Source: Tetradesmus obliquus
Taxonomy: Eukaryota > Chlorophyta > Chlorophyceae > Sphaeropleales > Scenedesmaceae
DNA length: 64,000 nucleotides
Reading direction: 5' to 3'
Assembly: GCA_030272155.1 (NCBI GenBank)
Contig: CP126200.1
Coordinates: 2,728,001 to 2,792,000 of the forward strand
Part shown: one piece after another, positions 34,293 to 46,200 of the stretch
Layout: the number at the start of each line of letters is the position of its first letter
Numbering within the stretch: position 1 is the stretch's first letter
The notes under the pieces: model-generated
The model's input: only the letters and a program-made list of their open reading frames with translations
What the model was told of the DNA's origin: nothing
The model's database searches: none
Translations under genes and position numbers: made by a program

Positions 34293-37200
34293 ATGTTACC
34301 GCTTACGAAATCTTTACCTCTAGCAGCTGCTGCATCCTGGCTTGAGGCTGCGCAGGGCTTGCAGAGAACAGCAGCAACACCAGCAACTGCTGGGCAATGG
34401 CGTTCCTTGGCGCAATCCACGAGGAGCCCTCAGGACCTGCGTGTTGCTATTGTAGGCTGCGGTGTCGGAGGACCCGCTCTGGCTCTGCTGTTAAAGCAAA
34501 AGCTTGGATGCACGCCAATGGTGTTTGAAGCAGCACACGCCATCAAAGAGGTGAGATGCCCCATTCAGCTGCAAGGATATATACCATCAGGCAGTGCAGC
34601 AATGGTGCAATCCTGGAGGCGCTGTAGTGACAAACTGGTAGAGCTGCTGACAGTGCGTATGCGTAAAGAGGGTTTCTAAAGTGCACTGCAGAACTTCTGA
34701 GGGGCTGTCAGGCCTGCTGTTGTTCTTGCCTGCTGTTGTGGCGTCAAATGCTGTTCAGCACACCATGAAAAGACACGCAGACCAGGCTTGCGCAAGCCAA
34801 CGCTCCTTTCCTGCTAGGAATGCTGTGGACGACTCCTGCTGCTTGCAAGCAAGCTTGAAAACCCATGAACTGCTGCCCTGCCCCCACCAGCACAAAACAA
34901 GCGCAACGCCAAAGTTGTTGCAAGCACCAGCCTATCACCCGGCCCTCTTCATGCTTTATGGCAGCATAACTACTCAACGCCCTCCAATCCGGCTGCTGCT
35001 GCACACTTCTGCTGCACTAAGCACTCAATTGCAATGTGGCCGAACGCAGCCTGCAGGTTGGCGCAGGCATCAGCAGTTTGGCGCCAAGCGGCATGCGTGT
35101 ACTCAACTCCCTGCATTACCACTGCACTGTTCACAAAGTTCCCGACCCGCAAGGTGGTGCATGCATCAGCTTGGCACCAACTGCCGCACGCTCCCTGCAC
35201 GGTCACTGCAACCTCACTGCACTGTGCACTGTTGTCAAACTGCAGGGTGGCGCAGGCATCAGCTTGGCACCAACTGCCGCACACTCCCTGCACTGTCACT
35301 GCAACCCACTGCACTGTGCACTCTTTCCCACCCGCAGGTTGGCGCAGGCATCAGCTTAGCGCCAAACGGCATGCGAGTGCTGGACTCTCTGGGCCTTGCT
35401 CAGAAAGTGGCAGCAGATGTGGGCGAGCCAATCCACACAATGCATGCCTCACGGCCAGATGAGCGCACCATCGTCGAGTTTCCGACTATGGCTATGGAGG
35501 TGCGGCAGGAAAGGGGCCTGGCAGTGTGGCAGTGTCAGTGCAACACACTGCAGTCATCGAAAGGGGCGCGGCACTGTGGCAGTGTCAACACAACACCCTG
35601 CAATCATTGAAAGGGGCCTGGTAGTGTGGCAGTGTCGATGCAACACCCTGCAATCAGTGAAAGGGGCCTGGCAGTGGCAGTGGCGTTGCAAGGGCTACAG
35701 ACTAGGGGCTGGGAGATAAGGAGGCTTCTTGTCCCTTTTAAGGGTGGTGGAGTGGTGGAGTGACACGCGCAGCAACCATTGATGCCATGTGTGAGGCATG
35801 TGGCTCTAGGAGCCAGGTGCATGACAACCTTGAAACAGCCTGCATGACAAGCAAAGAAGCTGTGGCAGCTGCCTCCATACACCTGCACCCCAGTTCAAAC
35901 ACCTGTTGTGTGGTTGACATGTAGCAGCTCTCCAGTGGAGAGGTTCCTATGTTTGCCTGCTGCCTGCCTGCACTGCATGACCGTCACCGCTGTCGGTTGC
36001 TACTGCTGCTGCTGCTGTTGCTGCCAGCGCTTTGGCCTGCCTATGATTGGCGTGCGGCGCTTCCGGCTGCTCAATGTGTTGCTGGAGGCAATGCAGGCAG
36101 CCAACATTCCGCTGCAGCTGGGCAAGCGCCTGCATGAGATACACCAGCCGCCAGGCAGCAGCAGCAGCGACAACAGCAGCAGCAGCAGCAGCAGCAGCAG
36201 TAGCAGCACTGGCCCGGCAACGCTGGTGTTTGAAGACGGCAGCAGCAGTGAGGCAGATTTGGTGGTGGGGTGTGATGGGCTGCGCTCACGCACACGCGCT
36301 ATCGTCAACGGAGGTGCGGAGCCGCCGCCAAAGTGAGTATGCTTGCGCTGCTATACATCACATACTATGCACGCCATGCTGTAACTTCTGCCCAGCCAGG
36401 AGGTGCTTGCACCATCACGCACCCAAAGTTCCGCCTCACCTGACAAATGTGTCTGTAATGACATTGTTTGTTGACAGTCCACATACCAGCGGCAGCAGCT
36501 GATGCTGTTGTGTGCAGCCGTCCAGCAAGATAAATATATTTAGCAAGCCTTGCAAGCAGCATGCTGCTGTCGAGTGCCTGGTCTTACTAGGAGCCAGTAG
36601 CTGCATACAGTTTGTTGCTGCTGTCCATACATGCCTGTCAGTGCATGTAGCTAGCGACCGAAGCACACAACAACTCAGTACTGACCTGCTACCTGCATTT
36701 GAAATGCGCACCATGTGCAAATTTCAGGTACACCGGCGAGGAGATAGTTTTTGCAGTCACCATGGATCGAAACCATGACCTCGTGCCACCAAACACCTGC
36801 CGCATGGTGTACGGCCCTGGCCACAAGCACTTTGGCACGTATGGCTTAGGCAGCGACTGCAGCTGGTTCACGTCGACGGCGCGCAGCAGCAGCAGCGACA
36901 GCTGGGGCCCCGTTGCTGATGCTGCTGCCATTGAAGCAGTGAAAAGCGAGCTGGCTGACAAGTTCAAGGGGTGGGGTTTGGTACAGCGCATGCTGGAGCG
37001 CGAAGTGGCAGTCATGATTCGCGTGAGTGCCCATGCTACGAATGCAGTGATGACACAAAAATGAAACGATAACCGGTTATGTAGATACACTGTGTGCTTC
37101 CTGTTGCTGGTTCCTGGGCATGACAGAATAGTGATGAGCAGTGTGCTGCCGGGTGTTGGTCAGGAACTAGTGCTGACAGCGGCCCAGTGTAATGCATGTC

Positions 37201-38367
37201 TCTGTTGAGGAAACAGCAGCTGCCTCTGCAGCTGTCCCCAGCTGCCTCTGCAGCTGTCCCCAGCACAACGTCACCTTGTGTACACGCGCTGTGCTGTGGA
37301 GCAACCCCGGCAGTTTGCCACCATGCATCTGGGTGCAGCCGCAGCGGCAACTCATTCCCAGCTTTTGTGCTGCCAGCAACAGTGTTGCTCTGTCAGCTCA
37401 GCTGCGCTGTTTTCAGTGCTGCCCTCATTGGTGTGTGAACCTCTCATTACGCCTGATGGGGGTTCGCACTCCTGGTAAAGTTACGTCAACCCCCTGGATC
37501 CTGCTTGAGGCATAGGGGGTTAACATAACGCTGTGGATACTGACCTGCCGCTTGCAGGTAGGAGTTTTCGATCGCGACCCAACACCTACATGGAGCAGTG
37601 GGGTGATCACGCTGCTGGGTGATGCAGCCAGCCCCATCCCGCCAAACCTCGGACAGGGCGGCAACAAAGCATTGGAGGACGCCGGAGTGCTGGCAGCCTG
37701 TCTGGCACGGTGGGTGTTGGCAGCAGTGGTTCACGCAAACCTGGAGCAAGAAAACGACACGAACGAGGCCATCTATGGTCTTCTTGAACACAAGACATAC
37801 TTGTGTGCAGGAGCAAACTATGTTCCATGGCCAGAACAGCTCCGGCATGGCTGTTGGTGTGGCGAAGCAAGCACAGGGTTCTCCATGCTACCTGGTTGCG
37901 CAACCCTAGTCAGCTCAGTTCACCAACACCTGGCTTGCTGAATTGTAGCACCAGTTGGCGCCGCACCAGTTGCTGATTATTAAATAGCAAGCTTGCTGCA
38001 GGCTGTGTTATTGTTGTGGCATGTATACATGGCACATGCCAATGCTGCCGCAACAGCAATAACCACACCATTGCCAGCTGTGCCCATGTAACCGCTGTAT
38101 GATGGTGCTCCACTGTCCTTCTGCTGTGCCTGCAGTCACCAGAGCAACATCCATGCAGCCCTGAAGCAGTACGAATCGCTGCGCAGCAAGCGCGCAGCAG
38201 CGCTGCTGCGGCACTCCCGCAGCGCCAGCAGTGTGGCAAACCTGCAGAACCCGCTGGCTGCTGCAGCCAGGGACGTGCTGCTGCGTGGCATTGTGGCTAC
38301 GAAGGGCACCATTCCTTCTGACTGGATGTGGCAGTACGACTGCGAGACGGCAGTGGCTCAGGGATGA
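34293..38367 (+). CDS. FAD-dependent monooxygenase (467 aa)
   Basis: Exons: 34293-34550, 35338-35499, 36028-36332, 36728-37022, 37558-37709, 38136-38367, all phase-consistent. The Rossmann motif LRVAIVGCGVGGPALAL (GxGxxG at residues 55-60) binds the ADP of FAD. GAGISLAPNGMRVLDSLGL is typical of aromatic hydroxylases. ADLVVGCDGLRSRTR (about 215-230) is the DG motif and TLLGDAASPIPPNLGQGG (from about 358) the GD motif contacting the FAD ribityl chain. The first 45 residues are Ala/Ser/Arg-rich and may be an organelle transit peptide. A Ser run (about 184-200) interrupts the domain, encoded by AGC repeats. The family includes salicylate hydroxylase-like enzymes and zeaxanthin epoxidase. Overall length fits the simple hydroxylases, with no FHA domain, so I do not assign a substrate. 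Exon 2 and exon 6 edges are duplicated nearby. Confidence 0.88.
35051..35340 (+). repeat. Three echoes of monooxygenase exon 2 (5' edge)
   Basis: The exon start ggcgcaggcatcagc occurs at 35060, 35157 (altered), 35249 and, in the real exon, 35341; periods are 97, 92 and 92 bp. The first copy keeps an acceptor and reads VGAGISSLAPSGMRVLNSL, close to the true VGAGISLAPNGMRVLDSL. The next two degrade to GISLAPTAA. Confidence 0.85.
35506..35690 (+). repeat. About 50-bp tandem repeat after monooxygenase exon 2
   Basis: Four units starting gaaaggggc(c/g) with ggcagtgtggcagtgtc inside, beginning seven bases after the donor of exon 2. Confidence 0.8.
37480..37529 (+). repeat. Imperfect inverted repeat in intron 4 of the monooxygenase gene
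   Basis: gttacgtcaaccccct (37480-37495) pairs with agggggttaacataac (37514-37529), 14 of 16 positions, around an 18-nt loop. It may be a small hairpin or a mobile-element relic. Confidence 0.55.
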
Positions 38368-40263
38368 GCGCCAGAGGCCAGTGATTGAAACCGGGAATGA
38401 CAGACGAGTCTCTCCATTCATGTTCATGGCAGATGTGAGCATGCTGCTGCAGCGCTCGTGCGCAACTTGCAGTGGCACTGCTGTGACAAACCTGCAGAAC
38501 CCGCTGGCTGCTGCAGCCAGGGACGTGCTGCTGCGTTGCATCGTGGCTGTGAAGGGCACCATTCCATCGGACTGGATGTGGCAGTGTGACTGCGAGACGG
38601 CAGTGGCTTAGGGATGAGAAACAGGCCAGCTTTGGGGATCAGGCCAGTGGTTGCAGCCAGCCGTTCACCAATGAGCCATTCACGTGGAGCTGCAGGTGGC
38701 AGCATGTCCAGCTGCCATTGCGAGGATGGCTTTTTGCATTGTACTGACGGAAGGCATGAGTGCTACAGTGTAGCAGGTAGACATCTGTGCTGTTGTGTGC
38801 GGCGACAGGCAGCATGCATGATGGTGCGCATTGCCACCAGCAGAGGCGACACAAGCACGGCTCATCTGGTAACAAATCAATTACAGGCTTGTGAGCAGCA
38901 CCTCCCACATTGTCAAGGCTTGCTCTGCACAGCACCTGGTGCGTAAAGAGAACACAATCCACTGCCACAACACAGCAACATGACCTGCTTGCAGGCAGCT
39001 ATGCACAGCTAACATCTGTGCCAAAACTACTGGTAGCCTTCCTTAGTACCTATAACCACAGCTCAGCACAAAGACACGATACAAGCTGCGTGTTTGCAGC
39101 ACCACGCCAGACAACCTGCAAGGCTTACCAAAACAAAACTGAGGCATATATTGACAGACCTCAGCACAAGCAACACGACTATACGGCATATAATCAATTG
39201 GCTGCACAGCACAGGACAAGCACCCAGGCTTGCAATGCATAGGCACAGCTTACAAACCAGCTTGCAAGCTCCAGCGGACAAAAATCGCACGTGTTTGCAA
39301 GCGCAGCAGGCTGGCCCACAGCATGTACACTGCATTGCAGCGACAAACCACTAACTGCATTGCTGCAGCCAGCTACGCTGAACTTACAATGCGGCCGTGA
39401 CAGCACATTTACACTGACATATCCGCGTGGCTCAACAGCAGCACAAGACAATACAGGACGCCAGGCACTGGCAGAAACTCCCATTAGTCACTGCATGCGA
39501 CGCTGCAGCCCTGCTAGTTCGGCTGCAGCTCACTATACAACATCTTTCTTCCCGTCCACCAAACAGGTGCAATAATACACATGACTAGTCAACATGTGCG
39601 CTGGATGCTATGATGTTACCGTGCAGCTGCTGCTGTCATCTATCTCCAGCTGGGCTGGCCATGCCTGCTGTTGCTGCTGCTGCGCTCTGCCGATGGAACC
39701 TGAGACTTTGGCTCGCTGCTGTTGCTGCCGCCCCCGCTGCTGCTGTTTAACGGCAGGCGCGCGCTGTAGGGACCTGCAGCAGCAGCAGGACAACATAATG
39801 TCAGACAGGAGGCCAGCATTCCAGCAACTGCACACTCACTGCACAGTGCATAAGGAACAGCCACAAACGGCAAGCACAGTCCAGCAACGGAAAGTGGTGC
39901 TGACAGAACAAACAGTGGACAGCGTCTCAGGCTGCGTGCAATGCCAAAGGCAGCTGGGCTGCTCACCATCCACACGTGAGCTTGGTATGCTGATGTTAAG
40001 CTTCTGGGAGCTGCTGCGCTGCGTGGAGCGCTGCGGCGCCTGCGGGCAGGTGAATGCAGGCAGTGTCAGCCACGCAGCTGCCGGCAATTTAGATAATCTA
40101 CAACCATGGCCTCCTTAGCTGACAGCAGCAGCAACGGCAGCAGTCATGCTCGATGAGGAGCTCGACGGACGCACTCAGTAGGACACCTTAACCAGGTTGG
40201 CCCTGCCAATGCTAGCGCGCTACAAGCACAGCAGGCTGTGATACTGCTGCATCTTCCCTTTGG
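38368..40263. other. Convergent intergenic region, 1.9 kb
   Basis: Between the monooxygenase (plus) and kinesin (minus) 3' ends. Besides the duplicated terminal exon I see only short frames, A/C-rich sequence (39000-39560) and CTG-type triplets around 39670-39790. No gene is supported. Confidence 0.45.
38440..38619 (+). repeat. Duplicate of monooxygenase terminal exon, splice-competent by inspection
   Basis: Copy of about 38190-38369 at an offset of 250 bp. It preserves LQNPLAAAARDVLLR and GTIPSDWMWQ. CAG-to-TAG now stops the frame at 38609-38611. A TTGCAG acceptor at 38467-38472 would join to exon 5 in the correct phase, so the segment 38473-38611 could be an alternative last exon. Confidence 0.8.
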
Positions 40264-43200
40264 CTACTTCAGAAGCCCCAGTACAGACTGCAGCACAAAA
40301 TCCACAACAACAAGTCCCACCTGCTGCAGTGCTCCAGCAGGCGAGTGCTCCCGCAGAATCCGCTCAGCCCCCCCGCCTGCCAGCAAGCTGCCATCCATAC
40401 TCTGCGCCACTACCTGCCTCCCTGCTGCCCCCAGCATGGACGCATTGCTGCTGCCGCCACCCGCATTGCTGCTTGTGTTGCTGCCGCCGCCAGCCGCCGA
40501 GTGCCCTGGCGATCTGTAGCGGCCGCTGGCGCTGCTGCTGCGGCCTAATGCACGGAACGGGCTGCTGCCTGTTACTGCTACCCTGGCGCTATCGCCCTGG
40601 ATGCTGTGGCGGGGCGAGGGCGAGGTGTAGCTTGAGCCGGGTGCTGAGCCAGGCTGGGAGTCGGACTGGTTCGAGCCAGCCGACAGCACCCGCCGTGCTG
40701 CGAGAGGCAAAAGCACCAGGCACCAAGCAGCAGCAGCAGCAGCATAGCATCAGGTGCACTCAGCAGAGCACCGGCTCTCAGGCAAAAAGGGAGACATGCA
40801 GAGCTGCGCAGCAGGGTCGTTGGTGAGGCCTCCGGCACGCTCGGGCCCTTCAGGCTTGCAGCAAGCCTGCAGGGCCGCAATACTAGATCTTGTTAGCCAC
40901 CACAGCAGCAAGGCAGCTAGGCCTCACTAGCCGTTGCAGCCAGCTCACCTGCACCACCAGCAGCCAGCGACGTGCCCATGCTGCTGCTGCGCCGCACCAC
41001 ATTGCCGCCGCCGCTGCTGCCAGCAGCAGCGCCGCCATCTGCCATGCGGCTGCGCTGGCTGCTGCTCACTGCTGCGCCGCCTGCTGCTGCAGCGTCTGCT
41101 GCTGCGTCGTGGCTGCTGTGCTGCTGCTGTTGCGGCTGGCTGGTGGGTGAGCTGGGCATGGACCATGTTGCTGCTCCTGTGATGCGATCAATGTCTGTCT
41201 CCTCATCTACACGCTCGTTCAGGTGCAGCATGCGCCTGTGGCAGCGGCAGCAGCAATGCGGCAGTACATGTGATAATGTGCTGAAACACGTCTACCTCGC
41301 ACACGGATATATTTGCCCAGTTGTCATAGTTCTGCCAGTGGCGTTCAGATAGCTACAGGGGCTGGCTGACCTAGCTTTTGACTGGCTGATTGCGAGAGGG
41401 ACTGTTACAAAACCCTGCAGCAGTGCAATCCCTTTGCCCACCTGTAGTCTGCAATGAGGTTGTCCTTGGTCTTGGCACCAGCAGTCCAGATCCTGCCGTC
41501 AATCTCCTGCCCAGTCATAGCCTCCTTCAGCAGCTGCAGCAGCAGCAACAACAGCAACAGCACAGCAAAGAAACCCCAACAGCCGTCAAAAGCAGCCAGC
41601 GAGCGTGACATCAGGGGTAGGACTAGACCATCAGCGGCATCAAAGTACAGTGTCCGTTCAGGTGACGTTGATGAGGCAAGCCATGATACCTTGCTCAAAG
41701 ATCAGCACGGGTTAGCCTAAAAACATCCCAGAAACCTGTACGTAATCCCCACCCTGCACACGCTGCCCACCTGGATTGTGAGCTTATCCACTGCTGCCAG
41801 CCCAGCCGATGCTCTACGTGAATTGATATCCTCCAGCACAGGCCGCTCCCAGCCTCGCCGCTTCTCATGATTGAAGGACACCTGCGCCGCGAGGCTGCGC
41901 CCGCCCGCCATGAACGCTGCTGCCGCTGCTGTGTGGCTGCTGCTGTTGCTGCTGGCTGAGGTGGCGCGGCTGCTGGCGTAGCTGCCTCCCCAGCGGCCAG
42001 ACACGCGGGCGCTTGCTGAGACAGGGGCGCCAGCAGCATCTGCACACCATACATGACAGGAATGAACTGAATCGCTCAGAGAGCAACATATGGGAAGCTG
42101 AAGCGGGTTGGGATGTGGACAGTTGGTCAGGCAGCCCAGGCTGTAGTTGAGTCATGATCAAAGCTCAAAGCTCAGGAACATTTTGCCATCAACCACACAG
42201 AAATCCAGGCAGATTATGCTACTAATGCAGGCAGTGGTGCTTGTGGCTCAGCCCTTGCAGGGAAATATCCATCGCAACTCACCGCCTGTGTCAGATGAGC
42301 CTGCTGACAGCCGCGAGTGCCGCTGCGAGTTCCTGCCACCGTTCCTGTTGGAGCGCCGTCCCGCAGCCCTGCCTGCGGCTGCTGGCGTGCCATGCACTGC
42401 CGGATCGTAGCTGGGATCGCTGTCCTCATTGTCATTGTCATTGTCGTCATCCCAATGTTCATCCTCCACCACTTCGTCTTCCAGCAGCATCTGCACGCCC
42501 TCGCGGCGCCTGCGCTGCTGCTGCTGTTGCTGCTGCTGCAGCAGGGCTCCGTCTACGCTGCGCGCCACCCATTGGCCGCCCCTGACCCTGCTGCTCCTGC
42601 TGCCAGACTCGCCGCCATCCCCGCTGCTTGGAAGCTGCTGCTGCTCACTGCCGCTGCCTCCGCCCTGCTGCTGCTGCTGCCGCCGCGTGCGCCGTCGCCG
42701 GCTGTTGCTGTTGCTCCCGGCTGACTTAGGCGTTGCTGGCTGCGAGCTTGGCCTGCTGTTCCAGCCCGGGCCGGAAGCATGGGGGCTAGATGCTGGCCTG
42801 CTTGCCGAGCCAACTCGGCTTGCACTGCCTTGCCTGCTACTGCTGCTGCCCAGGGCCCCTGCACCTTGCGGCTCTGGTGTGCTGCCACCTAGCGGAGGTG
42901 AAGTTGAGGGCTCTGGCTCCATGTCCAGGAAGTTCAGCTCCTTTGCTACTGCTGCTACGCCTGCATCTTCATGCCCTGCTGCATCCTCATCCTCTAACTG
43001 CCCTGCATCAGGCCCCTGCTGATGTGGCCAAAACCCGCCGCCCCGCTGCAGCCCCTGGTGAGGCGTGTTGCATGCGGAGAGGCTCTGCCGCCGGCCGCCA
43101 GCTGCTGCTGCTGCTGCGTTGTCTGCCTTGCCGGCGCTGCCAGGCCTGCTGCTGCTGAGGCCGAAGCCCCCACCCGGCATGCTACTGCCACCTGGGCTGC

Positions 43201-46200
43201 CAGGCAAGCTACTGTAGCTGGACCTGCCTTGCTTGTTGCCTCCAGGAATGGAGCGCCGGTGCGGGTGCTGGCTGCCTGCTGCTGCAGACTGCTTCTTGTA
43301 TCCCTTCCAGTCGACCTCTAGTGCATCCAGCTTTGCTGCTAAGTCTTGAGCAGCCAGGCCAAGCCCTAAGCTGCCAGATCTATCAGGCCGCCGCAAGCCG
43401 CCGCTGTTGGCGGTTGCAATGCCGCCAGCAGCACCAGCCGCAGCCAAGTTGGCGCCCCCTAGGCTGATGCTCGCTCTGCTGCTGCTGCTGGCTCCTGCAA
43501 GTGAGCTGCGCAAGCTTCCGCCGCCTTCGCTCAAAGAGGAGCGCTTGCCAGCGATAGCCGGCTCAGCAGCTGGCTCTGCGGCAGCTGCTGCAAAGGCGCT
43601 GCTGCTGCCCTTGCCTACTGCTGCTGGGTCGCCGCTGCTGCTACCAGCGATGGTGGGAAAGCCCCCAAAGCTGCTTGAGGCTGCATCTAATGACCCGGAG
43701 GTAGATCTGGGCGAGCCAGGGCTTGATCGCCAGGCCTGACCTGCCATCTGTAGCCGCAGCAGCTCCTGGTACCTGCTGCTGCTGTTGCCGCCGCCAGGTG
43801 AAGCATAGCGCTGCCTGCCAAGGCTGCGTCTGCCCACGCTGTTGTGTGCATAATGGGCCCTGCCAGCCAGTGCGTCTGCATGTGCGCTGCCAGCTGGCGA
43901 GAATGCGTCATCTGAAGGAGTTGGCGTCTCCATGATAGGAGGCAAGCCCATGCTGTGCAGCAAGTTGTCTGCTTCAATGTCTACATCATCACGCCCATCA
44001 TGTGCTGCCTGAGGCCCTGGGGACACCCCTGCAGCAGCAGCACTGCCCAGATGCCCCAGCAGGTCTGCTACACCCGCAGCATCATGCCTGCCAGCTGCTG
44101 CTGCAGCTGCAATCGCCGCAGCAGCTGCGGCTGTGCGCCCCGCAGACTCCTGCTTCGCCAGGCGTGCACGGAGCCTCGCTGCTGCTGCCACAGTAGCTGG
44201 CAAGCTGCCATCATTTACGCAGCCGCTGTCATCGTCCTCCTCACTATCGCTGGCTGCTGCTGCCGCTGCAGCCAGCGCCAGATGGTGGGCCGGAGTCGTG
44301 ATGACTGCTGCTGTGGTGGCTTCTGCTTCGAGGGCCTTGCGCTTGGCCTCTGCTGCCTGCTGCACTGACATGTCCAGCTTGATCTGCAGGATGTCTGCTG
44401 TCTCCTGCAGCTTGGCCAGATCCATGGCACCCTCGCACACCTAGGCGGTAGCAAAGCAGACAATAGCTAGTCAGCAATACCACAAACATCCCAAGAGCTG
44501 CGGTGTGCGCCTCCATTCAGCCAGCTAGGCTGCTTTGACCCTAGTATGGCTAGTCTATGCTGCTTGTGACCAGGTAATCCAATCAGTGAGATGCCCACAA
44601 GGAAGCCCCCAGTGCAGGAACCACCTTCTGTGAATGCGCTGCATCCTGTTCCCACACATAGCAGCTGTCCATCCACTTCTCACGCCACCTGAGCCACCCA
44701 CCTGAGCCTTTTGTGCGCAGGCGCACATGAACAGCGTGCGCAGCAGCTCGCGCGCCTCGATGATGTTCCGGATGCCTGTCCAGCGCTTGACGTCCGCAGC
44801 GCCAGCGCCGCGCGACTGCTCGTCAGCGCGCGCACGCTCCCACTGCTCTTGCAGCTCCTGCAGCACATAACAGGATGCAATGTTTGAGGTAGTGAAGCTG
44901 GCCGTCACTTCTACTCCTTCGGGAGCCAATGACACAACGCGGACCATCAAACCGCCGACAGGCAGGCGTGAGACATGCCATGACAACTGCTGGTTGCTGG
45001 GTGCGGAGTGCTGTGCAAACAAGGCCTGCAGGATAAGCCAGCTGTTAATACAGCAGCGCAGCAAGCCCATGCACTTCCTCACCTTGACATTGGCGCTGTG
45101 CTTGTCAATTGCTGCCTGCAGCCGTGCTGCTTCCTGCTGCAGCACCTCCTCCCTCGGCAGCGCAGCCTTGGCTGCTGCAGCAGCAGCTGCAGCTGCGCCT
45201 GCGCCGCGGCTGGCTGCGGCAGCTGCAGCAGCAGCGGCAGTGACCACTGGGCTGGGTGGCACGAGGCCTCCCAGCAGCATTAGCTGCTTCTGCACCTCGC
45301 GCAGCTTGCGGGTGGCCTCTGCGCGCTGCGCCAGCTCGCCATCAAGCACCTGATGCAGAGCATCAGCGGAGAATGATGCATGGTGTAAGGGAAGGCTGCA
45401 ACCGCACGATTCAAGGGCTGGCCCAGTTGCATGCAAGCAATTTTCTCACTGCCATCTGGTGCCCTCGGCAACAGCCATACTCTGTCCAGTTTTTCGAAGC
45501 GTTCATAAACATTCCTCAACAGACCATTGACCGTGATCTTCTTGATCCTTGATCCATCAATGAAAAGGCTTGTGCTGTCAAATGCAACCCCTGCTGTGTG
45601 CGCAGCTGCCTCCTCTCACCTTCTGGTACTGCCAGCTGGTGCTGCACAGCTCCAGCTCTTGCTCCACCCACTCACGCCGCGCCTTCTCAGTGCGCAGCAG
45701 CGGCGCGGCTGCGTTGGGCTGCAGCTCAAGGTCAGCCGGTGCACTGCCTGCAAGGCGAAGGCGTACACAACAGTGAAACAGGTTGTTAGGGCCGCCGGGT
45801 GTGTAAGGCGCCTGCTGCAGCTCAAGGTCAGCTGGCGCGGTGCCTGCAGGGCCAAGCAAGCACAGCACAGGCGTGGCAGACAGGTGCTAAGGGTGGTGGT
45901 GTGCACACTGGCGAGGCGGCTGTTGCTCACAGCGCACAGCGAGAGCAACAGCTAAAAGCTGCAGAGCGAGGCCAGGTGATGGCAAGGACTGCAATTAAGG
46001 GGCTAGGGTAACCCCAGCCAGCCTGGAGATCGCAGAATCGGCGTCAGCACATGCTGTGCATGCAGCCACGCTACCATAGGTGCGCAAACACACAGCGACG
46101 GGCCCTCCACATCAACGCAGCCCTGCGGTGGCATGCTCACCGCACTCGTCTGTGCCCGCGCCCTGCCCGGGCCGCTTGTCCCTGCGCACACGCGCCTGCA

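Noticed and set aside
37480-37529. MITE with terminal inverted repeats
   Set aside because: Only a 50-bp hairpin, with no target-site duplication or second copy seen; kept as an inverted repeat.
34293-38367. Zeaxanthin epoxidase
   Set aside because: The FAD motifs fit the wider hydroxylase superfamily, but the protein is shorter and lacks the C-terminal FHA domain, so no specific name is given.
38650-39560. A protein gene in the convergent intergenic region
   Set aside because: Frames are about 100 aa or less, overlap in several phases and show no conserved-looking sequence.
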